The notes under the pieces: model-generated
Told to the model about the DNA's origin: nothing
Databases searched by the model: none
What the model saw: the letters and a program-made list of their open reading frames with translations, nothing else
In this document: one piece after another, positions 53,730 to 61,481 of the stretch
Layout: every line of letters begins with the position of its first letter
Position numbering within the stretch: the first letter of the stretch is position 1
Translations under genes and position numbers: made by a program
Source: Caulobacter vibrioides
Lineage (GTDB): Bacteria > Pseudomonadota > Alphaproteobacteria > Caulobacterales > Caulobacteraceae
Length of the DNA stretch: 64,000 nucleotides
Assembly (NCBI RefSeq): GCF_002858865.1
Contig: NZ_PJRR01000014.1
Coordinates: forward strand, 275,647 to 339,646
Direction: 5' to 3'

Positions 53730-54644
53730 ATGAGCCAACTCGCCGTCGTTATCCTCACGCACAATGAGGCTAAGCATATCGGTCGCTGCCTCGACGCGAT
53801 CTCGAGCATCGCGACTGAGGTATTCGTGATCGACTCCGGCTCAACGGACGGGACGATCGAGATCGCCGAGCAGCGCGGGGCCAAGGTCTTGTCGAACCGC
53901 TGGGTGAACTACGCCGCGCAGTTCCAATGGGGCCTCGACAATGCGCCGATCACATCCGACTGGGTGATGCGTCTGGATGCTGACGAGATCATCGAGCCGG
54001 ACCTCGTCGCCGAAATCGCCGCCAAGCTGCCCACTCTTCCGGCCGAGGTGACTGGCGTGAACCTCAAGCGCAAGCACATCTTCATGGGGCGCTGGGTCAA
54101 GCACGGCGGCCGCTACCCGCTCATTCTCCTACGCATCTGGCGCAGGGGCATCGGCCGGATCGAACAGCGCTGGATGGACGAGCATATGCTTCTGGATCAC
54201 GGTCGCACCGTGACCTTCCAAGGCGGCTTCTCGGATGTCAATTTGAACGACCTGACATTCTTCACCGATAAGCACAACAAGTACGCCACGCGTGAAGCCG
54301 TCGACGTCATCAATCAGAAACGCCATCTTTTCGCACGCGACGTTGACCTAACCTCGGACCAGACGTCGAAGAAGGCAGCCGTGACGCGCTTGATCAAGGA
54401 GCGCATCTACAACCGCATTCCGTTCCAGCTCAGCGCTCTGGGCTATTTCCTGTACCGCTATATCTTTCAGCTAGGCTTCTTGGACGGTCGCGAAGGCGCG
54501 ATCTATCACGTGCTCCAGGGCTTCTGGTACAGATACCTTGTAGGCGCAAAGATTCTTGAGCTTGAGACCGCAATAGACGGCCTCGGCAAGGAAGAAGCTC
54601 TAGCGGAGTTGACTCGGCTGACAGGCCTTCGCCTCAATAGCTGA
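53730..54644 (+). CDS. Family 2 glycosyltransferase
   Basis: A 304-residue GT-A enzyme of the WaaE/KdtX-like group used in lipopolysaccharide and EPS synthesis. The N-terminus has AVVILTHNEAKHIGRCLDAISS, then VFVIDSGSTDGTIEIAE, WVMRLDADEIIEPDLVAEIA with the DxD, and KHIFMGRWVKHGGRYPLILLRIWRR. The C-terminal part has a hydrophobic stretch (YFLYRYIFQLGFLDGREG) that may sit on the membrane. It ends the rightward operon; the next gene converges with it. Confidence 0.9.
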   Translation: MSQLAVVILTHNEAKHIGRCLDAISSIATEVFVIDSGSTDGTIEIAEQRGAKVLSNRWVNYAAQFQWGLDNAPITSDWVMRLDADEIIEPDLVAEIAAKLPTLPAEVTGVNLKRKHIFMGRWVKHGGRYPLILLRIWRRGIGRIEQRWMDEHMLLDHGRTVTFQGGFSDVNLNDLTFFTDKHNKYATREAVDVINQKRHLFARDVDLTSDQTSKKAAVTRLIKERIYNRIPFQLSALGYFLYRYIFQLGFLDGREGAIYHVLQGFWYRYLVGAKILELETAIDGLGKEEALAELTRLTGLRLNS

Positions 54645-54648
54645 CGCC

Positions 54649-55923
54649 TTAAATCTCAGCGCCGATCCGCTTCAGCTGCGCTTCTAGACCGTCGATCACT
54701 GCGGAGCGGCGCCAGCGCTGCTCTGCTCGATCACGCGCCGCGACGCCAAGTTCATGTCGGAGCGGCGCGTCTTCCGCCAACCGCAGAACCGCCCCGGTCA
54801 TCGCCGCCGCATCGCCTGGGGTAACAATCAGGCCGCAGCCTTCGACTTCAGTGGCCAATCCTGTACCGTTATCGGCCATGGCGACGACCGGACGCCCGGA
54901 AGCCAGCATGCCCGTCAGCTTCGACGGAAGCACCAGATCGGCGGCTTCGGCCCGCTGGGGCAGTAGATGGACATCGGCGGTGGCCAGGAGTTCAGGCAGT
55001 TTCTCAATCGGCTGAAGATCCATGAAGCGCACATTCGGGCGGTTAGCGCAGGCTTCTTCGAGCACGCTTTTCAGCGGCCCCTGCCCGCAAAGGAGCAGCG
55101 TGACCTTGGCCGATCGCGCTTCCAGCAGCGCCGCGACCTCGGCTAAGGTCTCCAGGCCTTGCTTGCTGGCCATGTTGCCTGAATAGAGCGCCACGACGTG
55201 ATCGGCCGGAATCTGCAGCGCTTGGCGATAGGAAGTGTCACTGGTCGGCCAGACCGTGACCGTGTCGACATCCACCCAGTTGCGGATTTCCAGAGCGGCC
55301 TCATCCTCGACGCCCTTACGAAGCAGCAGACCGCGCATGCTGGCTGAGATCGTTGAGACCCGGTCGAAGCCGGACAACAGACAGCGCTCAAGCTGCTGCG
55401 CCAACTTGCGGACGCGCTCGCCCCTGAGCATGCCGAGTTCAAAGGCGGCGTCGACCTCGAAGTCCTGAATATGGAGCCACGACTTGGCCCCCGAAAGCTT
55501 GGCGGCGATCAGAGCCACAGGCGCGGACATCAGTGAAGGGGCAACCGTGAGGACGACGTCGGGACGTTGAGACAACGCGGTGAAAGTTGCAGCCGGCAGC
55601 GATGTCGCAGCGAAAGAGAGGTGGTGCAGAAGGCGCGTGACCCCACTGGGCTTCTTGGGCACGTAGATTGGCGCACGAACTAGGCGGACACCATTCAGCG
55701 TCTCCGATCGCCAAGCACCGCGATAGGCCGCCGGAACCTCCCAAGCCGGATAGTACGGCGGTGCCGTCACAACCGTGACCTGGTGGCCTCGGCGCGCCAA
55801 TTCCTCGCACATCTCGGTGGTGTATTTTGGAATGCCGATGAAGTCTGGCGCGTAGTTCAGGCCTATCACCAACAGCTTCAGCGGCTTATCCGGTCCGCTT
55901 GTTCGCGCGCGCCCTTCATTCAT
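54649..55923 (-). CDS. WcaI-like family 4 glycosyltransferase
   Basis: A 424-residue GT-B enzyme of the WcaI type from colanic acid loci. It begins with KLLVIGLNYAPDFIGIPKYTTEM and has TVVTAPPYYPAWEV, and the donor domain includes VALYSGNMASKQGLETLAEVA, LPELLATADVHLLPQ and LPSKLTGMLASGRPVVA. WcaI adds fucose in colanic acid synthesis, which fits the gmd-fcl pair. The ATG at 55921-55923 overlaps the end of an upstream open frame in ATGAATGA, so translation is coupled to it. It reads leftward, toward the GT2 gene. Confidence 0.88.
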   Translation of the reverse strand: MNEGRARTSGPDKPLKLLVIGLNYAPDFIGIPKYTTEMCEELARRGHQVTVVTAPPYYPAWEVPAAYRGAWRSETLNGVRLVRAPIYVPKKPSGVTRLLHHLSFAATSLPAATFTALSQRPDVVLTVAPSLMSAPVALIAAKLSGAKSWLHIQDFEVDAAFELGMLRGERVRKLAQQLERCLLSGFDRVSTISASMRGLLLRKGVEDEAALEIRNWVDVDTVTVWPTSDTSYRQALQIPADHVVALYSGNMASKQGLETLAEVAALLEARSAKVTLLLCGQGPLKSVLEEACANRPNVRFMDLQPIEKLPELLATADVHLLPQRAEAADLVLPSKLTGMLASGRPVVAMADNGTGLATEVEGCGLIVTPGDAAAMTGAVLRLAEDAPLRHELGVAARDRAEQRWRRSAVIDGLEAQLKRIGAEI

Positions 55924-56349
55924 CGCCCGAGCCCCTACCGATGCCGGCATGGGTAAAGCCGTGGCGCGTCATTTCGGCGGTGGGGTAGACGTAAGAGAAA
56001 TCCGGGAAGTCGTCGACGCGACGAGTGGGGGCTACCGCGGCGATGAAGACCGCGTCGGCGCTGTCGAGGGGGAAGAACAATCGGTCCGCGCGAACGCCGC
56101 GGTGGACCTGAGCATCTATCGCGCGCATCAGCATCTCGGCTGCGACCGGCGACGATTTAGCGACGCAGCGTCGCTGGCCCGCTGACGGAGCAATTGAAAT
56201 CAGCACGTGGTCCCCACCAGTGTATAGCCCGGATTTCTCGACCGCGCGTTTATAGGGCCGTACTAAATCGACGCGTGACGGACAACCTCCAGCCTCGTTT
56301 CGGCTCAGAAAAAGTTCGAGATTGCCTGAATATTTTCACCCGGAAGATC
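55916..56349 (-). CDS. Unrecognised open frame coupled to the WcaI-like gene
   Basis: The minus-strand frame is open from 56349 to the TGA at 55916-55918, which overlaps the WcaI-like gene's start. No ATG is near the beginning; the best start is GTG at 56204-56206 after GGGGAC, giving 96 residues (through RADRLFFPLDSADAVFIAAVAP and DFPDFSYVYPTAEMTRHGF). The translation upstream of that codon (with ELFLSRNEAGG) looks equally protein-like, so this may be the 3' end of a larger gene whose start is lost. I recognise no family. Its end is precise enough that coupling with the WcaI-like gene looks real. Confidence 0.45.
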
Positions 56350-56378
56350 TCTCCCGGGATCAGCCTAGTCAGGCGCGA

Positions 56379-57058
56379 TCAGCCGAGCTTAGAAACAACG
56401 CTGACCAGTTCAGACTGTCGCGATACGTCGATCTTCCCAAAGACCGACTTTAGATGATGGCGGACTGTGTTTTCGCTGATGTCCCAGGAGACCGCGACAC
56501 TCTCGATCGTGCCGCCTTCACCAACAAGGCGGCGATCTCGGCCTCTTTCGGCGTCAAGTCGAACAGAGCGATCAGGTCCTAGCGTCGGACGCGGTTTGAT
56601 CGGTCCAGATCGGTCGGGGTCAACACGGCGGCCGGCTGGAACAGCTCAAACACCTGGTTGGTCGGCGGTACCGGTACCGCGCGCAACACAAGCCCCCGCC
56701 CTCCTTCGGACGAGCGGAGCCGCAGAGGAGAAGGTGCGTTTCGCAGCCGGCGCACGCCGATCAAGGCCGCGAGGAACCGCTCCACCATCGTCCGTTCGCC
56801 GGGAAGGCTCGCGACGAGCCGCCCTCGGCTCACGCTGAGCGTCGCCTGCGACTTGAAGAGCGCTTCGAACCCCGCCGAGCACTCCATGAGCCGCCAGCCG
56901 CTATCCAGCAGCGCGAACGCGCGGCCGGTGTTCAGCGCATCGAGCGTGACGAGATCGCCTTTCAGCGAGCTTGCCGAAACCGCCTCCGCAGCAGCGATGG
57001 CGCTGATCACGTAGGGCGACAGGGCGGAGAAAACTCGGTGATGCTCGGGGGACGCCTA
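56379..57058 (-). pseudogene. LuxR-family transcriptional regulator, broken
   Basis: On the minus strand the frame from about 57058 carries a helix-rich LuxR-type middle (HHRVFSALSPYVISAIAAAEAV; RAFALLDSGWRLMECSAGFEAL) and meets an in-frame TAG at 56579-56581. It continues in the same frame with DLIALFDLTPKEAEIAALLV. A one-base slip then leads to GTIESVAVSWDISENTVRHH and LKSVFGKIDVSRQSELVSVV, the helix-turn-helix, ending at TGA 56379-56381. The N-terminal sensor part is missing, since a stop lies at the left edge of the frame. Two lesions plus the missing N-terminus indicate a pseudogene. Confidence 0.82.
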
Positions 57059-57386
57059 TCCGGAGCTACGCTCAAGAGCCGAGAACGGATCGCCCCTTAT
57101 TACTCGAGATCATCGCCAGAGCGCCGCAATCCCGGTCGCGTTCAGAACGACCAAGCCCAAGACCCAGTCGGCGAGATGCCCCCCCCCGGAGGTCTGTACT
57201 CGGGCCAGGCGACGCTTTGGTGGCGAGCCTTGGCCGCTCCAAGTCATAGTGCAATACGATTAGCACGCGCCCCGCCGGTTGAAAGCGCTCAGGTTTCTCG
57301 CCAGAATTCTCTAGAATATTTTACCAGGCGAGCATCTATCGGACAATCACCGGCTCCGAAAGGTCAGTATATTTCCGATTTAAAAG
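57059..57386. other. Gene-free stretch in the decayed island edge
   Basis: About 330 bases between the LuxR pseudogene and a small membrane ORF. I find no open frame with a recognisable motif. The short peptide frames present here on the plus strand lack any start signal. It is probably degraded sequence. Confidence 0.4.
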
Positions 57387-57557
57387 CTAATTTCCGTTCA
57401 ACAAAGAGTACCGAATTTGTACAGCCATCAAAGCGATCCCGAGCGCCACGCCGACGGAAATCCAAATAATCTTCCTGATCCTGGCCTGCTGACGAAGCTT
57501 GGCTGCGGTTGAGCTTCTCTTCTGCCGACGCCGACGACGCACGGTCTCTTCAGCCAT
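57387..57557 (-). CDS. Small single-pass membrane protein (56 residues)
   Basis: A short frame starting ATG at 57555-57557. The first half is strongly basic (MAEETVRRRRRQKRSS and then KLRQQARIRK). A single hydrophobic helix follows, IIWISVGVALGIALMAV, and the tail is short. The topology with positive residues before the helix predicts an inner-membrane protein with its N-terminus in the cytoplasm. A GGGAG lies 17 bases upstream of the ATG, farther than normal. I do not recognise the family. It is short enough to be skipped by most gene finders. Confidence 0.45.
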   Translation of the reverse strand: MAEETVRRRRRQKRSSTAAKLRQQARIRKIIWISVGVALGIALMAVQIRYSLLNGN

Positions 57558-57746
57558 TCGCTTTAAAACTCCCGCCTTACGCTAGACGACCGAATAGCCA
57601 GCGCGATCGGACAAAACAAGACACATCACCCAGGCCAAACACGCTTATCGCGCGACATGCCTTGCTATACCAATCCTCGCCGCTTGCCCATCTCGGGCGC
57701 GACCGTCGAACCGCCGCTCCGAAATCCGCCTCCTGGAGGCGCTACT

Positions 57747-57917
57747 TCACGACGCGACCGGCTGCGCCGAGCGCCACCGCCAGGCGCTGGACAGGATCGC
57801 ATCCAGATCGCGCGACGGAGACCAGCCCAGCATCTGGCGAGTCTTCGCATTGTCGCTGACCAGAACAGGCGCGTCGCCAGGCTGACGGGTGGCCAACCGC
57901 CTCGATGGTCCCACCTC
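57747..57917 (-). pseudogene. galE (UDP-glucose 4-epimerase) 3' remnant
   Basis: On the minus strand the frame reads through RQPGDAPVLVSDNAKTRQML and GWSPSRDLDAILSSAWRW to a stop at 57747-57749. This matches the C-terminal end of UDP-sugar 4-epimerases (RRPGDPAxLVADSSKAxxxLGWxPxxDLDxIIxxAWxW). Nothing upstream corresponds to the NAD-binding domain; the similarity stops near 57890. Some bases before it read as Arg-rich filler. It records a lost epimerase from an earlier version of the locus. Confidence 0.8.
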
Positions 57918-58072
57918 AGCACCCGAGGCTGAAAGGCCCCCAATATCTCAAGAAATCACCCCCTATACGGGGGAAAGAAGCGCTCGTGCAGCCGTTCTGA
58001 AATGTGGGTGAAAATGTGGGCGAGCGGGCTACAAATGTAAGAAATTCAATACCATAAGCACCAAGTAGCGGA

Positions 58073-58086
58073 CACCCTCTCCGCCA
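58073..58086 (+). repeat. attR-like copy of the tRNA-Ser 3' end
   Basis: CACCCTCTCCGCCA matches 41443-41456 exactly and in the same orientation. The surrounding bases differ (GACACCC here, CCCACCC at the tRNA), so only the terminal 14 are shared. It marks the right boundary of the island. The stretch from 57918 to 58358 holds no gene I can support. Confidence 0.72.
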
Positions 58087-58358
58087 CTCCCCTGCAAACA
58101 GACACCCAAAAGCGTAACGCTCGCATCGCCGCGACGCGAGGGTGCAATCTGTGTCGTGCTGACCCAAGCAAGGACGGGCGGCCCTCCCCCGATAGGGCGC
58201 CGCCCAAGTTGCCTCACCGGTGGGGTGGCGAGGGGGCTGCTTGCTAGCGCGCTTTGTGTCCAGAACGCAAGCTGATCGACACTAACTGGCACTTCGAGCG
58301 CCATTTCATTCCGAATGGTCGTCGATAGGGTGGCGGTAGGCCTCGAGGGCCTTCGGCC

Positions 58359-59600
58359 TCAGCGCGCGTCTCCGCGGTCGAGGTCGTCCAACGCGGTAGC
58401 GTCAGCCTGATGATCGCGCGACTGATCGACAGCCGGTAGCCGCCTTTTCGTCAGGCTCAGCAGGGTCGCGCCGATCAGGGCCGAGCTGAGCGAGCCGACC
58501 AGCACGCCGACCTTCACCTCGTTTTGCAGCGCTGCGTCGCGGAACGCCAGCAGACCAATGAAGAGACTCATGGTGAAGCCGATGCCGCAGAGCAGGCTGA
58601 CCCCATAGAGCTGCGCCCAGGAGGCCGCCACCGGCAGGCGCGCGACGCCCAGGCGGATGGCGAGCCACGCCGCCCCGAACACGCCGATCTGCTTGCCGAA
58701 GAACAGCCCCAGGGCCACGCCGAGCGTCACGGGCTCCGCCAGGACCGACGGCGTCATGCCGGCGAACGACAGGCCCGCATTGGCGAAGCCGAAGATCGGC
58801 ACCACCAGGAAGGCCACCCAGGGCGAGAGCGCATGCTCCAGGCGATGCAGCGGCGAGGTCGCGTCGTCCGGCGCAGCCTTCGAGGCGTGCAAGGGGATGG
58901 TCATGGCCAGCACCACGCCGGCGATGGTCGCATGAACTCCGGACAGAAGGACCAGCCACCACAGCGCCGCGCCCATCAGCAGATAGGGCGCGAGCCGCTT
59001 CACCTTCAGTCGATTGAAGCCCACCAGCACCAGGGTGACGAACCCCGCGCCCATCAGGGCGGCGGTGTTGAGTTCAGCGGTATAGAACACGGCGATGATC
59101 AGAACCGCCACGAGGTCGTCGACGATCGCCAGCGTCGCGAGGAAGATCTTCAGGCTGGTCGGGACGCGTGATCCCAGAAGCGAGAGGACGCCCAGCGCGA
59201 AGGCGATGTCCGTCGCCGTCGGAATTGCCCAGCCGCGCAGCGTCTCTGGACTGCCGGCGTTCAGACTTGCGTAGATGAGGCCTGGAACAACGACGCCCCC
59301 CGCCGCAGCGATGCATGGCAGCGCGCGGTTGGCCCAGGTCGATAACTGCCCGTCCAGGAACTCTCGCTTGATCTCCAGGCCGACGAACAGAAAGAAGATC
59401 GCCATCAGGCCGTCGTTGATCCAGTGCAGCAGATCAAGCCCAGCGAACGGGACATGCAGGGCGTGGAAATAGCCCTCCGCCAGCGGCGAGTTGGCGACGA
59501 AGAGGGCAAGAACGGCGCAGGCCATCAGAAGCAGACCGCCGGCGGCCCCGCTTTCCAGAAGCTCTCTCAGAAGGGACAGTTTGCGGACGCGTTGCAGCAT
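58359..59600 (-). CDS. nhaA: Na+/H+ antiporter NhaA
   Basis: NhaA expels sodium in exchange for protons. The 413-residue protein has about twelve membrane helices and the family motifs [21 protein letters not shown], the [20 protein letters not shown] helix and [21 protein letters not shown] with the paired aspartates of the ion site. The ATG at 59598-59600 (MLQRVRKLS) is preferred; the frame remains open upstream, but the added stretch is not typical. It is the first gene to the right of the island, 270 bases past the att copy. Confidence 0.95.
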   Translation of the reverse strand: MLQRVRKLSLLRELLESGAAGGLLLMACAVLALFVANSPLAEGYFHALHVPFAGLDLLHWINDGLMAIFFLFVGLEIKREFLDGQLSTWANRALPCIAAAGGVVVPGLIYASLNAGSPETLRGWAIPTATDIAFALGVLSLLGSRVPTSLKIFLATLAIVDDLVAVLIIAVFYTAELNTAALMGAGFVTLVLVGFNRLKVKRLAPYLLMGAALWWLVLLSGVHATIAGVVLAMTIPLHASKAAPDDATSPLHRLEHALSPWVAFLVVPIFGFANAGLSFAGMTPSVLAEPVTLGVALGLFFGKQIGVFGAAWLAIRLGVARLPVAASWAQLYGVSLLCGIGFTMSLFIGLLAFRDAALQNEVKVGVLVGSLSSALIGATLLSLTKRRLPAVDQSRDHQADATALDDLDRGDAR

Positions 59601-59726
59601 GGCGCGGGTCTCCGCGCTGGCGGCCCGACCAACGTAAACCCTGATCGACCAAGACGATCGACCACCCAAGCCCGGCCTATCGCATCAGACACCCGGACGG
59701 GCAAGCCGTCGAAGCGGCTTTGACGG

Positions 59727-61481
59727 CTAGATCATCGCGCGAACCGCCTGGCCGATCCGCTGGGCTTCCGGCCCCAGGACGACGTGCGCCGCGTGCTCGC
59801 TCACGCGAACAAAGCCGCGCACGCCTGCGGTGTGAAGGGCGGCTTGATCGACGCGTTGGGGGTCGTTGAGGACGACGCGCAGTCGGCTGGCGTGGACGGA
59901 GAGGTCGCGGAGGTTGTCGGCGCCGCCGAGGGCGGCCAGGAGGGCCTTGGCCGCCTGGGAGACATCGGGAGCCGGCGCGGTGATCGGCGCGGGCGGAGCG
60001 CTGATGGCGTGCCGGATCTCGCCGGCGACGGTGTCGGCGATGGGCCCCAGCACCACCTGCAGGGCCTTGTCGGAGGGCCGGACGACGCCCCGGGCGCCCA
60101 GCGCCTTGAGGGCCGGCTCGTTGACCAGGCCCTGGTCGACCACGATCAGCCGCAGACGGGTGGTGCACGCATCGACGCTGACCAGATTGGCCGCGCCGCC
60201 CAGCGCCGCCAGCATGTCGGCCCCGCGCCCGCCGCCGGTGGTCACCGCCTGGGCGGAGGGCGGCGCCTCGTCCTCGCGGCCGGGGGTCTTCAGGTCAAAG
60301 CGCAGGATCGCGAACCGGAAGACCCCGTAATAGAGCGCGCCATAGACCAGCCCCACCGGGATCAGCAGCAGCGGGCGCGTGGCCTTGTTGAAGTTCAGCA
60401 CATAGTCGAACAGACCCGCCGAGAACCCAAAGCCCAGCTTGACGTCCAGCATGTTCATCAGGGCCATCGACAGGCCCGTCAGCAGCGCGTGGATGGCGAA
60501 CAGCACCGGCGCCAGGAACATGAACGTAAACTCGATCGGCTCGGTCACGCCCGTCAGGAACGAGGTCAGGGCCAGCGAGCCCAGCATCCCCGCCACCGCC
60601 TTGCGACGCTCGGGCCGCGCGGTGTGCAGCATGGCCAGGCACGCGGCCGGCAGGCCGAACATCATCACCGGGAAGAACCCGCTCATGAACGCCCCGGCGG
60701 TCTTGTCCCCGGCCGCGAACCGGTTGAGGTCGCCGGTGACCCCGTTGAAGTCGCCCAGGATGAACCAGACCACATTGTTGAGGATGTGGTGCAGGCCCGT
60801 GACGATCAGCAGGCGATTGAGCAGGCCATAGACGACCAGGCCCAGATCGCCCGACGCGGTGACCAGGCCGCTGAGCCCGTCGACGCCGGCCTCCAGCGTG
60901 CTCCAGAACGCGCCGAACAGCAGGGCCAGGACGACGCCGGCCAGGCCCGCCACGATCGGCACGAACCGCCGGCCGCCGAAGAAGGCTAGGTACTCGGGCA
61001 GCTGGATGGTGCTGTAGCGGTTGTACAGCGCGCCGCTGATCACGCCCGACAGGATGCCCACCGGGATCGACAGCTTGCCGATCTCCTTGGCCTTCCAGGC
61101 GGCTATGGCGAGATCCTTGGCTCCCTCGACCGCCTTGGCCGCCACCTCGGGCGGGGCGACCAGCAGCGCCTCCACCCCCTTGGTGGCGATGACATAGCAG
61201 ACCACGCCCGCCAGGCCGGCGGCGCCGTGGTTCTCGCGGGCCAGGCCCACCGCCACGCCGATGGCGAAGATCAAGCCAAGGCTGGCGAAGATCGCCCCGC
61301 CGGCCGCGCCGAAGGTGTTGGCCACCGACAGCGACATCCCGTGGGTGGCCGCCGCCAGGGCCGGCGCGCCCAGCAGGTCCGGCTGGCCGATGCGCAGGAG
61401 CAGCGCCGCCACCGGCAGCACCGCGATCGGCAGCATCAGGGCCCGGCCCAGCGGCTGCAGGATCTCGAGCGGAGACCTCAT
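59727..61481 (-). CDS. nagE: PTS EIIC-EIIB permease, N-acetylglucosamine type, with a second EIIB-like domain
   Basis: A 584-residue glucose-family PTS permease. EIIC spans about 1-400: MRSPLEILQPLGRALMLPIAVLPVAALLLRIGQ starts it, and the sugar-site segment is FLTGVTEPIEFTFMFLAPVLF. EIIB follows at about 421-493 with the phospho-cysteine Cys439 in DACTTRLRL. A second, EIIB-like repeat occupies 510-584, where the cysteine is replaced by His530 (VHASRLRV). The N-acetylglucosamine assignment follows family similarity; Caulobacter has a NagE-type system. Its start overlaps the next gene's stop by four bases. Confidence 0.87.
   Translation of the reverse strand: MRSPLEILQPLGRALMLPIAVLPVAALLLRIGQPDLLGAPALAAATHGMSLSVANTFGAAGGAIFASLGLIFAIGVAVGLARENHGAAGLAGVVCYVIATKGVEALLVAPPEVAAKAVEGAKDLAIAAWKAKEIGKLSIPVGILSGVISGALYNRYSTIQLPEYLAFFGGRRFVPIVAGLAGVVLALLFGAFWSTLEAGVDGLSGLVTASGDLGLVVYGLLNRLLIVTGLHHILNNVVWFILGDFNGVTGDLNRFAAGDKTAGAFMSGFFPVMMFGLPAACLAMLHTARPERRKAVAGMLGSLALTSFLTGVTEPIEFTFMFLAPVLFAIHALLTGLSMALMNMLDVKLGFGFSAGLFDYVLNFNKATRPLLLIPVGLVYGALYYGVFRFAILRFDLKTPGREDEAPPSAQAVTTGGGRGADMLAALGGAANLVSVDACTTRLRLIVVDQGLVNEPALKALGARGVVRPSDKALQVVLGPIADTVAGEIRHAISAPPAPITAPAPDVSQAAKALLAALGGADNLRDLSVHASRLRVVLNDPQRVDQAALHTAGVRGFVRVSEHAAHVVLGPEAQRIGQAVRAMI

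Larger units (their letters stand above)
41443..58086. mobile_element. tRNA-Ser genomic island with surface-polysaccharide locus
   Basis: A 16.6-kb segment bounded by 14-base direct repeats. It contains a tyrosine-recombinase remnant beside the tRNA, polysaccharide genes (nucleotide-sugar synthesis, flippase, polymerase, transferases, acyl and acetyl transferases), and decayed genes at its right end. Base composition by eye is lower in GC than the flanks in large parts, notably 41457-43570, 46900-49700 and 56200-57750. The integrase is broken, so the island is probably fixed unless another recombinase acts in trans. Confidence 0.75.

Noticed and set aside
56579..56581. In-frame TAG in the LuxR gene as a possible recoded codon
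   Set aside because: A separate one-base slip further along and the missing N-terminus make simple decay more likely.
41367..58086. Prophage
   Set aside because: No capsid, tail, terminase, lysis or replication gene is present; cargo is polysaccharide biosynthesis.
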